The notes beneath the pieces are model-generated. The model saw only the letters and a list, made by a program, of their open reading frames with translations, ran no database searches and was not told where the DNA came from. Source: Cichorium intybus (Eukaryota; Streptophyta; Magnoliopsida; Asterales; Asteraceae). Taken from it: a DNA stretch of 64,000 bases. Within the stretch, counting starts at the first letter, position 1, and each line of letters begins with the position of its first letter. The stretch is taken from NCBI GenBank assembly GCA_023525715.1, contig CM042012.1, forward strand, positions 42,860,941 through 42,924,940, read 5' to 3'. A program made the position numbers and the translations under genes. Below are positions 14,765-30,876 of this stretch, piece by piece.

Positions 14765-15080
14765 AATTTAGGGCCGGCCCTGAGAGGGATGCGGGAGGTA
14801 CAGTCGTACAGGGCCCGCGTCGTGAAGGGACCCGAAATTCCATTTTGTTGCGGTTCTGTCGCTAATATCATCATTAATCGGTCACTATCCGTCTTTATTC
14901 CGTCGCTAATTAGCCCAATTTTTCTGTTTTTAATTCATCATTTATAAGTTGTAATTGTTTTTTAAGTGTCGAATATTATGATAGTGTTAATGAATTTTGT
15001 TTATATATTTATATATAAACACTATATTTAGGGGTCCATTTTTTACTTTTCGCACAGGACATTCAAAATCAACGGACCTA
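14765..15080. mobile_element. Candidate short hAT-like inverted-repeat element
   Basis: The left end TTAGGGCCGGCCCTG and the reverse complement of the right end (TTAGGGTAGGTCCGT) are imperfect inverted repeats about 315 bp apart. Flanks ATAAGTAAT and ATGAGTATT resemble a decayed 8-9 bp target duplication. No coding sequence. Confidence 0.4.
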
Positions 15081-19945
<4,865 letters not shown>

Positions 19946-20849
19946 AAAACACAACCACATTGCTCAAAGGTGTAATCAAAAGATGAGTAACACGTCATAC
20001 AACTAGTTACCAAGCATAAGTATACATATACATGTCATTCCCGAAACCGGGTTACAAAAACAAACAAAGTCTAAACATCCAAAGTCCATAATAGTCCATG
20101 GTCTCCTATCCCCCTGCAACTTTCTTTCCTCGGTCGCTACCACTCGTACCTGCAACACAAATCAATATCTGTGAGCTTAAAAAGCTTAGTAAGTAAACTA
20201 TCTAGTTTGGTGGTTATATAATAACTCATCAAGGATAAGTATAGTATTCAACAACTACAAATATACATTATCTCTCAGCTCGTACTCTTTAACTATCTCA
20301 GTCAATTAGCGCTCTCAATCACACTCACAACTCAATTACCAACAATAGTTCTCAATCTCTTTATCTCATGCTCATTGGCTACCTCATCTAATTGTAACAC
20401 CTTACAACTAATGTACATCACAATTCATATAATTAGTAATGAAATAGAGTTACTCACTTGATGTCGGATCAGCTCGTGCCACACCCATAGTAGTATCGGC
20501 CTCCCTTCTGTAAGTGTCAGTTGTGAAACAACAACACATATCAAGTCTCAAACATACTCAAACATTCCAAAAAGTATGGCTAAAATGATCAAGCCATTTG
20601 AGAGGTGTGAAGGGGCTGTAAACAGCAGATATCAACGTTATATTTAAGGATAACATTGCTATCCTTGCAGTTCAGCCCAACCTTGCGACTTTAACTCATT
20701 CAAACACAAAACTCAGCAATTATCACACCAAGAGCTAAGGAAAATGTGTAATAACAACCTACTAACATCATATACTACAATAATTACTCAATTTCACGAA
20801 ATTGGACATCTGGGGTTTCAAAACCCCCAAACTCACACAAAATCACATA
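19946..20849 (-). other. Probable LTR-retroelement non-coding remnant
   Basis: No coding sequence. The style (an acceptor-like TTTGCAGGTACGAGTGG on the minus strand and AAGCTT...AGTAAGT words) resembles the 3' part of long Ty3 LTRs such as the one at 52620-52952. I could not define its ends. Confidence 0.3.
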
Positions 20850-22405
20850 CCTCTTGGATTTAGGAATCACATACGTCTCCTTTTCCGCAACTACTCTGGC
20901 ATCCCTCAGACCACTCAGCAAACGACGTCGGCTCACATGTCAGACTGGAACTAAATCAACAGAAGGATCAACCTGGTCCATAGAACCCAAACAATCTTGG
21001 AAGGAAGGGGAGCCTAGTTAGTGTCCGGGCAACAGTCGGTACTGACTACAAGTATTATGAATCTCTTCCGGTTAGGGGATACAAAGTCACACTAGGTTAG
21101 TTACCTGGAGGCGAATTCGAACTTTTTGGTATTTTTCGTTTCTTCGGATGATATGATGGGTCAATCATTTGCTTCATTGGTTCCAACGGTGGCAGCTTTC
21201 AAATCTGCTATTAGGTTAGCCAATTTCGAATCAAGGGAACCAAGCTTTCTACTCAGGTTTAATGTGACTCTAAGGCACTTGTGACCAATATCTTTCTCTT
21301 TCTGGTTTTTACGGCCGACATCTATTTATTTAAACTAGAATGTCGTGTCTTTTCCCTTGCAGCTTAACAACACCTTCGATAACCCCTTCTCTGTTATCCC
21401 TTACAGACTCCACAGATATGGTGGGGCCCCCACACAGTGAGCCACCCACGCTAGCACCCACAAGAGGGGACTCTTCAACCTTCTCACCCCCTCAGTTCCT
21501 ACCCCAACACTTCCAACCTCATCAACAGTCAGTGTATCCATAGAACTATGAAAAGAAAACTGATCAGGGACCCTATCAACCAACTCGACCTCCCGATACT
21601 CCAAATAATCTACCAGTTTTTTGTGAGAACATCCTGGAAACGAACACCTTGTGGAACACCTAAACACACAACATGACTAAAGAAATCCCAGGGACAACAA
21701 AAAATAAATGAATAACAAGATAAGGGAGGATCAAGGCATACCTTTAACCAAGACATAAAACTTAGGCATCTTGTTACGAGCCCGCCAAGAAGGACTGAGC
21801 CCACTTCCAACCAAAACATACTCGAGAAACCCGTCCGACATCACTTGAAACACGTTCAAAGTAGCCACAACCGCTGAGTTATGAGGGAACAAAGCGGGAG
21901 CCGGATCAGATACATGACCACGACGAACAAGCATTTTACCCACGCGGTTATCATTCACCCATAGCCACTTATCCTACCAATTTTTAGGAGATTCCGCCTC
22001 AGGAACCAAAAGATGGGTAGATCGACCTCGGGAATAGAAGGTGTAACTGGCATTAGCAGCCACAAAATGGAAATAATGTCTGAACACAAAGAAATCGGGC
22101 AATATTCCTAATGATTGGCAAAGCAGTTCAAATGCCACGACCTTGTTCACAACATCAGGAGTAAGTTGGAAATCCTACACTTGTTTCGGCGGAGTATCTC
22201 ATCCATGAGTTACTCGTCGGCAAGCGATAGCCAGCGTCTAATTTCTTCACAAAGATCCCCACCTTCCCTTCCGGAGAAAGATAAAAGCTTGCCCCATCGG
22301 CCGTAATCATCACCTTATCTTCTTCACGGAAGCCATACCTTTCCGATAAGTGTTTCCACTGTTCGTCGGAAGGAACGGTTCCGACATTCAAAGCCATCAG
22401 AGACG
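20850..22405 (-). pseudogene. Antisense ORF of a Tat element (transposase_28-type 'gypsy transposon' protein), decayed
   Basis: Reading leftward, the protein starts MALNVGTVPSD near 22405. It contains YGFREEDKVMI, LSPEGKVGIF and LDAGYRLPT, closely parallel to the intact copy at 39902. Later pieces include KMPKFYVLVKG (about 21750), GVRFQDVLTKNW (about 21640), a short coiled-coil-like KLGSLDSKLANLI (about 21240) and SRRRLLSGLRDA (about 20920). An intron donor GTATGC sits after the FYVLVKG codons, exactly as in the other copy. The frame is broken by several shifts and stops. Confidence 0.75.
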
Positions 22406-22691
22406 AGTTAAAAGAAGGAAGAAGAAGAAAGAGGATACAGAGAGCAAAATAACGGCAGACGGAAAGGAAGAAGTTCAAAATGAGAACTCGAAAGGGTTTT
22501 TTAAAGATAGCGAAATGATAGGCAGGAAAATCGAAATTACCATGATGGTGAAACTGACGCGGGTCGTATCGATCACGTCAACTGCAACATTAAGTGCGCA
22601 AAACGCCCCACTCCGACATGTGTCCCTCCTATAAGTCTAGAGCGTCGCAGCATGACTGGGCCAACGCTGCAACTACCAGACTGGGGAGACT

Positions 22692-23261
22692 TGATAACAT
22701 ATCCTAACGATATAGCCCGATAAAGCCACAACGGCCCAAAGCACCCACAAAGGCAATGGTCGAGCCAGCACGCTCCCCGTGACTGCGAGCTGCCCCGCGG
22801 CGCTGGCCCGCTGCAAGACACCTGCAGCAAGGACGACACTTTGCAATACCTTGTACGCGACAACATGCGATCGTCCTGACACATGCAGGCAACAAAAGGT
22901 GTGCACGACCCACTACCTGTGCGCCCTCTGCATCCGGATCGTGTGCCAGAAGATCACCCAATGATCATCCGGACACGCTGCCGGGCTGACACGTCTGTCC
23001 CCGAAAACGGGTTCATCCTCAGGTATAAAAGGCTATCGAGCATTCAAGTAAGACCAAGTCCCAAAACACTGTTTTACGACTCTTTGCCTATTATTATTCA
23101 CAAGAACATCCCGATACCCTACTAACTTGATCGTCGGAGCGTCCTCCTGGGACCTCCTCCCGGAGCGCGACTAACGATCATTGTCCCTCTTTTGTGATCT
23201 CAGACCCTTAGAACTTCCAGTGTATTACCACTCCAACCAATCTGAGTCTGAACTCACATCA
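22692..23261 (+). repeat. 3' LTR of the Tat remnant (570 bp)
   Basis: It starts TGATAACATATCC after a polypurine tract and ends AACTCACATCA, matching in form the 561-bp LTRs of the Tat element at 39050 (which start TGATAGTGTATC and end AGTTCACATCA on their sense strand). A TATA box candidate, GGTATAAAAGGC, lies at about 23021. Confidence 0.7.
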
Positions 23262-24159
23262 CCTATTATAAGCCCTTATAGACGTGGATCATTTTGAATG
23301 CAAACTCGATAGAAAGAGTACCTCAGGAAGGCTAATTCATTAAAGGGAAGCTGGTAAGTGGGTCATCGAATTAGCAAAATGTAACATTCGTCTTTTGGGA
23401 CTAGAATTTTTTTCTTTTGGTAAAATAAAAATCTTGGAAAAAACAAGATTTAATAATAATAACTAAACTAAAATACTAAAAATATAATTCAAACCATTGG
23501 GAGTGGGTATCACCGAGTGACCGTGATGGACACGGTGGCATCCCATCACGGCGTGCACACCGCCCCGGGTGCTCCGTGATGGGGGTTACCGTGATGGAAG
23601 GTGATGGGGTTCACGGGAGACCACGACCAATCAATTTTTTTTTCTTTTTTTAAATTACTTTTATATATATAACTAGCCAATCACACCCAACCATTTTTAT
23701 TATTATTGAATTATTTTTTATTGGGAAAAGATGATGTGGTGTGATGGGTATTTTTAGGTGGTGTGATGAGAATGTGATGGTGAGGTGGCACTGATGTGGC
23801 GCCCATCACATTTGGGCAATGTGATAGATACTCCCACCAGCCTCAACATAACTTTAGAATTTAACGAACCCTAATATAGAAGGTATTGTAAAACACATGT
23901 ATAACACCATTTTGGCGTTCCATTCCGCTGCCTTTGTTGAGATAGAAAAGACCCAATCTTTTTGGGAAAGGGGAATGATTTCTAAATTTGCTTGTTAGAC
24001 ACCTACCACAAGTCCACAATCTCATGAAAATAGGATCATGTTGGGCCCAACATCCGAACCAATTCCAATCGCCCTTCCTTCCTTCAAAGATTTCCGTGAT
24101 TTCCCCTAAATTCAACCCCGGATCGATTCACCTTTAATCTACCACCACCACCAATCACC
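23262..24159. other. Intergenic with a candidate inverted-repeat element
   Basis: Upstream flank of HCF106. Apart from the 23495-23843 candidate element I see nothing bounded. Bases 24120-24159 are the probable 5' UTR. Confidence 0.4.
23495..23843. mobile_element. Candidate short inverted-repeat element (MITE)
   Basis: The left end CATTGGGAGTGGGTATCACC and the reversed right end (GGCTGGTGGGAGTATCTATC) are imperfect inverted repeats. The interior has several GTGATGG words and is GC-richer than its surroundings. It ends about 320 bases before the HCF106 start. Family (PIF/Harbinger-like) is a guess. Confidence 0.45.
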
Positions 24160-25485
24160 ATGGCTTCCGCCATCTTCAACCCTCTGTATATATCCCACCC
24201 TTCATCTTCATCATCAATATCACCAAAACTCGTTAGAAAACCCCCCATTTATGCTTCCCTCTCCACCTCTCAACTTTCATGCTCTAAAACCCCAACCATT
24301 CGTTCTCTAACACGGGCTCCTCATATCGGTTTAACTTCTTGGAATGGCCTCAGGAAAAACGGGTTATCAATCTCACTTCAATCTTCGAAATTAGGTATAT
24401 CGTTTAGACTTCAAGCAGATTTGTTGTAGATTTCTTTGCCAGTTTAATATCTACATCTTACTATATGCAGTCGTTGTTACATTATGACAATATCTAGTAT
24501 TAGAAAGTTTTCACATCGATTCTGAAATTGGGTTGATTTTGGTGGTTGTAGAAAGAAGAAAGAAATGTAAAGGGAAGGGTATTTTCGCATCTTTATTTGG
24601 AGTTGGAGCTCCTGAAGCTTTAGTGATTGGAGTGGTGGCTTTGTTGGTTTTTGGCCCTAAAGGTCTTGCTGATGTGAGTAGTGTTCATAGCCCAAAAACT
24701 TCACTTTGTTATCTGTTTTGTAAGTGGTTGTATAACTCATATGAACTGCAGGTTGCAAAAAATTTGGGGAAAACTCTCCGAGCGTTTCAACCAACAATCA
24801 GGGAACTTCAGGTAACGTAAATAGAATCAGATTTTGAGTCGATTAAAGCTAACGATGGTTACGTAACTTGTATTTTATCTTAATGATCATCAATTATTAA
24901 ATTGACGGTGGCAATTTACGTCAAAATAGGAAGTTTCACGGGAATTCAAAACCACGCTTGAAAAGGAAATTGGTCTTGATGAGCTTAAGAATCCGGCGCC
25001 AGGAAATTACACTACCAACACACCGAGACCATTGTCAACCCAAATTCCTCCCGATACCCTTCAGAATTCTCAGTTAATTGAAACACCGCCTGCCACCACC
25101 ACTGAGGAATCTCCGGCGACCACAACCACTTCTGCTGGCGGCACAGATGATACAACCACTGCTGTCAGCCCGGAAGATTCCGGGGAAACAACATCAGCTC
25201 CTACCATTTCCATGGATGATTCTCAGCCTAACGTCGACACTAGTAAGACCCTGTTTCTTTTTCTAGCAACCGTTGTTATCTAGAAAATGATGCAGTTTGT
25301 TATAACTATGTTTCTTCATTTTGGTATAATTATGTTTTTTTGATTCAGCAAATGGGTCTCCTTCAAACAAAGCGTATACGAGTGAAGAGCTGTTGAAGAT
25401 CACTGAAGAACAGCTGAAAGCAGCTGCTATGAAAGAGCAGTCACCGTCTCCTACGCCCTCTGAGAAGCCTGAAAGTGAGATGTGA
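24160..25485 (+). CDS. HCF106: Chloroplast Sec-independent protein translocase subunit Hcf106 (TatB)
   Basis: Five exons: 24160-24394, 24552-24673, 24752-24811, 24930-25242 and 25349-25485, all with GT-AG introns, giving 288 residues. The start ATG follows CACC. Residues 1 to about 80 are Ser/Thr-rich and lack acids, as in a plastid transit peptide. Then come the TatB membrane helix and hinge (ASLFGVGAPEALVIGVVALL, FGPKGLAD) and an amphipathic helix (NLGKTLRAFQPTIRELQ). A Pro/Thr/Ser-rich acidic tail follows, ending ...EKPESEM. Hcf106 is the thylakoid receptor-side subunit of the twin-arginine (delta-pH) pathway that moves folded proteins into the lumen. Length is near the usual 260-290. No defects seen; the gene looks functional. 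Confidence 0.93.
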
Positions 25486-25907
25486 AATTTAAAGGAAATA
25501 CTGTTTTTGATCAAAAGACACGTGGAGAGATTTTATTGTACGATTTAGGTTGTGAGTTCAAGTGTTTTTGAAATGTTGTTGTGTGAGTTTATATGTTTCG
25601 GAAAGAAAAAAAAAGGGTAGGAACTTGGTAGGTTTAAACAAGTGTAAGATTTTGTATTATGTTGTACATTTAGCTGATTCTTAATGTAAGTCCCAATAAA
25701 TCCCTCATATCAAGATGTGGTTCTTCAACTAAGTTGTCAATATCAAATATGAGATCACTATCTTGATTATCACATTCATCACTAGGAAGTTGGTTTTCAT
25801 CCTCGCTAGTCCCTCTTTTTAGAAAATGACTAAAGTCAAAGCCAAAAAAGTGTTACTTGGTTGCACCATGTTCGTCAAGGCCAAACTTTCTTGAACAAAG
25901 GCATTTC
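25486..25907. other. HCF106 3' UTR and short intergenic sequence
   Basis: The 3' UTR probably runs to about 25690, ahead of an AATAAA at 25696. The remainder up to the copia LTR has no recognised feature. Confidence 0.4.
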
Positions 25908-26519
25908 TGTTGGGATAAAGCAACAAAACAAGTTAAGCACTTTAGACAAACTCTAACAAGTGAAAATAAACGGAGAATTCTGCAAAAATGAAGAATTATA
26001 AAATTTGGAACACAAAATTTTGACGTGATTCACGCGATCAATCTAATTGGCTAATCTAGGAGCAAACGAGAAACAAAGGATTTTATTATCACAAATAACG
26101 TACAAAATCATACAAGGCTCAAACTACACTTGCAATTTGATTCACTTGCACCAATGTTACACTAACTTGAGCTACTAGTAGAAAATGATCTTTCTCTGTA
26201 GGTTCTGCTTCAAAGCTAACTGTGATCTTAACCTCACAACAAATGTTCTTAAAATTTATATTACAAGAATCATGCTCTACAGTTGTGTTTGATGTTGTTG
26301 TGTTTATGATATGTGTATATGATTGATGTACCATACATCTCTATTCATATTAACTCTTCCATTAAATCAATGAAGAGAATAAATCTTTGGTGGATATTGC
26401 CTGAAAAAACCATCGAATCTTCTTCACCAATATTCTTTAATGATGTTTCCGAAAAGGATGTGGCCACTAGAGCCCTTACTAGCACTCACTTGCACTTTAC
26501 ACCTAGCATTCACCTAACA
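25908..26519 (-). repeat. 3' LTR of the copia remnant (612 bp)
   Basis: TG...CA ends on either strand. On the minus strand it starts TGTTAGGTGAATG directly after a polypurine tract (AAGTGGGAGAT, complement of 26520-26530). Confidence 0.8.
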
Positions 26520-26772
26520 ATCTCCCACTTGGAGGCTTAAAAACTTTGCTATCCAACTTTTGCAACAGTCTTTAAACACCTACACTCTATCTATATGTCT
26601 TTGTCATGCCTCTTTCCTCAAACTTTTGAAAGGCTTCTGGAAGTCATAAAAAGCTTCAACTTCTTGGTGGTAACCACCTTGGTGAACATATCTGCTGGAT
26701 TCTTCATTCCAAGGATTTTCTTCAGATTCAGAGTCTCTCATTGATTAACTCTCAAATGAAATGGTACCTCAT

Positions 26773-28860
26773 CTAAATATGTTTCATTCCAATGTGAAAC
26801 ACTAGATTATTTTCCAGGTGAACTGCAATCTGGTTGTCATAATGCAGTACACAATCCTCTTGTTGCATTCCAAGTTTTGATAGGAAGGTCTTCAACCATA
26901 TAAGTTCTTTGTTTGCTTCTACAATAGCCATATACTCTACTTTTGTAGTTGAAAGAGCAACACTCTTCTGTAACCTGGACATCCAATTGATTGGCGTACA
27001 TCCGATCGTGAACAAATAACCTGTCATGCCCTTACCCAAATCTGCACATCCACCCAAATCTGCGGTGAATCTTTCTAAGATCATCCCTTTCTTTTGAAAC
27101 ATAGGGTAACCTCAATTGTTCCTTTCAAGTAGTGTAGCAACCACTTTACTCCCTCTCAATGCTTTCTTATTAGATTTGACATGAACCTACTCACAACTCC
27201 CACTGCATGAGCCATAATTGGTTTGATTTATACCATTGCATACATCAAGCTACCAACTGCATATGTGTAGGGACTTTAGACATCTTTTCTTTTTCTTCTT
27301 CCGTCTTTGGGGATTGCTTCTTTGAGAGTTTCAACTGACACCTAAATGTGTACTTCTGGTATTGGCATCTGTCATGCCGAACTTTTCTAAAACTTTCTTT
27401 ATGTATTTAAATTGTGAACGTTTTAGTGTATCTGTAACTCTGTTTCTGACATGCTCATGCCCAATATCTACTTAACAGCCTCTAGGTCATTAATCTCGAA
27501 CTCATTAGACGACTACTTCTTAAGCTTTTTGAACTCTTGCATGTTGGATCCAACGATCAACATGTCATTAGCATATAATAACACGATCATATAGGAGCAA
27601 CTGGATTTCTTTAAATAACAACAATGATCCATCTAACATTTGTCATACCCACTCCTTTGCATGAAGTTCTCAAACTTCATGTATCACCGCCTTGGAGATT
27701 CCTTCAATCCATATAGACTTTTCTTCGATTTGCACCTAATATTTTCCTTACTAACTATGGGAAAACCTTCTAGTTGTACTATGTAGATGTCTTCTTTCAG
27801 GTTGACATGGAGAAAAGCAGTTTTCACATCTAATTGCTCTATATGGAAATCTTCAGAGGCTATAATATCCAAGACTATTTTGATTGTAGTCATATTCACA
27901 ACTGGGGATAAAATCTCGTTGTAATTAACCCATCTTTCGTGTTGGAACCCTTGACCACCAATCTAGCATTGTATCTCTTATTGCCATCAATATCAGCAAT
28001 AACCTGAAACACCCACGTGTTTTGTAGTGCTTTCTTCTATGCTGGGAGCTTGACATATGACCAAGTTTGGTTATTGTCAAGTTAACTCGTCTTCCATAGT
28101 ATTCTTCCATTGTATGGAATTTATCATCCTTAAGGCATCTGTATAAGACTCGGGTTGACCATTTTCAGTCAACAGCAAGTAATTAGCTAATAGAGAATAC
28201 CTGGCTGTAGGTCTTCATACTCTAGTGGACCTACGAACAATAGGACTTACGGTCTCTGGATCATTTACAACCTCATGCTCAAAACTATTATCCTCTGTCT
28301 ATACCCTCACTACCTCTAGATACATCAGAGCTCCCATTAATTCCCGAACTTTTACCTATCACTGGAGTACTGACAGGTTTCACAACGTCATCTTCAAAGA
28401 TCTCTTCGAAGTTCGAACTCAACTTGACTTTCTGCTTTCTCTGGCAGCTTCTTTCTGTCTGAGCACTCTACAAGTTCATCCTTATATATGATATTTTCGT
28501 TGAACACTGCATCACGACTTTTAATAACCATTTTATTTTCTTTATCCCAAAAGAGGTACCCAATGTCACCGAACCCATAGCCTACAAAGGTGCATTTTCT
28601 TGCCTTAACCTCTAAGTTGTATCTTTCTAAAACTATAACTTTGACATACGAGACATAACCGAAAACCTTCAAGTGCTTAAGCGTAATCTCACGACCTTGT
28701 CTTTCTTCTTATAGAATTATGAACCATATGGGGTTGAGGGTCCTTTATTGATTAAACATACTGTTGTGTTGACTGAATCTGCCACAATGAATTTACCATT
28801 CAAGTACTTCCTTCTAGCGACTTGCTGAAATACCCATCATGATATAGCTTAACTCCAAAA
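26773..28860 (-). pseudogene. Copia pol remnant (integrase tail, RT, RNase H)
   Basis: Reading leftward: integrase C-terminal part with LKVFGYVSYV-like MKVFGYVSYVKV and FVGYGFGDIGYLFWD (28394-28672). Next is the RT start with HIEQLDVKTAFLHVNLKEDI and KKSLYGLKESPRR (27684-27899). Last is RNase H with TGYLFTIGCTPINWMSRLQK, ALSTTKVEYMA and KELIWLKTFL (26773-27102). The YVDDM region of RT falls in the broken stretch around 27500. Many stops and shifts make it inactive. Confidence 0.85.
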
Positions 28861-28870
28861 AGGTTGTCAT

Positions 28871-30650
28871 TTGCAACTAAAAAAAACATACTACAGTCAA
28901 GCAAATAAATTGCTAAGATGATAGTTTCAAAATACGATTTTTTATAAAATAAAATTGATCAACATAAACCACAAAGCGACTAACATTATAAAATATATTT
29001 CACATACCATATATATCATTAACTTCCTCTCATGTCCAATCACCTATAATTTTCCAGATTGTTACCACAATTGTTAAATTATATTAACAACTACACTTTT
29101 GGGCACAAACAAATGATAATTGAAAGTAGCTATTATAAATGGTTGTCCAAAAAGATGAAGATGAATATTTGAAGAAGCTTCCCTGAGGCCGGGGGGGGGG
29201 GGGGGGGGAGGGTAAATTTGACGTTAGCTTAGTTGTTTAAATTGTTACTTGATGTTTTATGGTGGCAACAATGGAGTGAGTGAGAAGGAACATACCATTA
29301 TGCCCTCGTGTGAGAAGCGCATGGTCTCACTTAACATGTATAAACAAATAAGATATGACGGAGAGACCATATTTGTAGTTTTGGATGATTATGATATTTG
29401 AACTTGGTTTTGACACATTTATATCTCACTTATGATTTGATATGTGACTACAGCTCTTATCGTTATTAAATATTTTTTAACTTTTAAAATGTTTTATCTT
29501 TTGTATTTTCCGCTATAGATTTAAAGACATCAACCATTTTTATAAAATATAATGTTATTTTCAAATCGAGCGTAAACACGATATGTTACATATTTCCTAC
29601 TAATGACAGTATAGTAGTGCAACAAAGAGCATCTATTGATGAATGTGTGTATTTGTTTACAATATTACTTGGATCGAACGAAATACCTACAACACATAAT
29701 ATAACTTGAAGATCAAGTTTAGAGGATATTGAAGATGCCATGCTAAAAGCATAAAAAATACGAGGCTTATCGTCGCCAAGACTAAAATATGATGGCTATT
29801 ATCTTAGACGAAATGATGCCATGTGATAAACGTTTCCTAGAAGTCAATGTCAACAAAAAATAGTAAGACCAAATCCAACGAGATGATATCCACAATCAAA
29901 CCAAAGGAAAATGGCGAGTGTTCAATAATTTTGCTCCATGAATATATATGGTGTCCAGACCGGTACATGCTCAATTATGGTTTGCTTAGTCTGGTTACGA
30001 AACTTTGGGACCATGCCTAGCCACCTAGGGCCGATTTTGCTTGTATCAGTTATTGTAGGTGTGACAATCAGGTCATGTTCGGGTTGACATATAAGAAACT
30101 TTAACCCGGACATGACCCGTATAAATAATCATGTCATCTTCTTCAACCCTAACCCGGACACGACCAACCTAACCCTTTTTATTACACGGGTTTGTGGTGT
30201 CAGATTTGGGTTTGTGAGTCAGATTTGGGTTCGTGGGTCATGCATGTTTAAATAGGAAAGTGTGATGTTGCTGCGTATTCGATGAAGGCCAAGTCTCGTT
30301 CAAGATTTACGGTATAAGGGTAAATTAGATAATCGTCATTATCAATAATAGAAGTATAAAAATCAGAAATATTAAAAATTGATTATTTAAATCTAATCTA
30401 ATACAAGTTGGTGGGTTGACCCGTGAACCTAAGTACTAACCCGAACACGACCTGTGTAATAATAATAGGTTATGCGGGTTACGAGTTGACAAGTCAGAAT
30501 GACTCAATCCAAAATTATTTATTTATACATCGGATTCGTATCGTATCGTATCGAGAATTATTACTATCCCAGATTATTGTACCTCAAGCCGTGGCTTGAG
30601 TTCTTTTATAAATTGTTAAAGATCAGATTTTGTGCTCACTTTGACGTATT
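28871..30650. other. Intergenic, one homopolymer and a GACCCG-rich repeat
   Basis: No gene supported. A run of 18 G lies at 29191-29208. From about 30050 to 30520, words such as GGGTTGAC, AACCCG and GACCCG recur on both strands, typical of a dispersed inverted-repeat element whose ends I could not fix. Confidence 0.4.
29191..29208 (+). repeat. Poly-G run of 18
   Basis: An uninterrupted G tract followed by AGGG, in otherwise AT-rich DNA. Confidence 0.95.
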
Positions 30651-30701
30651 TAGAAGGAGTTGGGTTTAACCCAACATAATTGGTCCACATGCGTTTGCGT
30701 T

Positions 30702-30837
30702 TGGGCTCAGCCCAATTAGCAAGCCAACAAAACAAACAAAAATTCTGAATTCTTTAATAAACAAAAACCCTAAACCCTGGCCTTATAAAATACGCAATTC
30801 GCCGCTCTGCCTTCCCATCCACCCCATAAACCCTAAA
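30702..30837 (+). promoter_or_regulatory. Ribosome-biogenesis type promoter of fibrillarin
   Basis: The palindrome TGGGCTcAGCCCA (30702-30714) places a site II element (TGGGCY) on each strand. Two telo-box type motifs follow: AAACCCTAAACCCT (30765-30778) and AAACCCTAAA (30828-30837). A TATAAAA box lies between them at 30784. Site II plus telo-box pairs are known in plant ribosomal protein and nucleolar gene promoters, where TCP and Myb-like factors act; spacing to the ATG at 30877 fits. Confidence 0.75.
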
Positions 30838-30876
30838 AATCTTTAGCTGACCCAAAAATCTCCTTCAGACGGAAGT

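Larger units (their letters stand above)
20850..23261 (+). mobile_element. Remnant of a Tat-lineage Ty3 element (antisense ORF plus 3' LTR)
   Basis: The 3' end of an element related to the one at 39050-50162, in the opposite orientation. It keeps the antisense ORF (minus strand), a polypurine tract (CTGGGGAGACT at 22681) and a 570-bp LTR. The pol genes and the 5' LTR are absent, so the left side is truncated near 20850. Confidence 0.75.
25908..28870 (-). mobile_element. Truncated copia retrotransposon, minus strand
   Basis: Only the 3' part remains: integrase tail, reverse transcriptase start, RNase H and the 3' LTR. The 5' LTR, gag and integrase core are missing beyond about 28870. Confidence 0.85.

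Noticed and set aside
22573..22964. Overlapping open frames in GC-rich DNA
   Set aside because: They fall inside the Tat-remnant LTR and have no domain.
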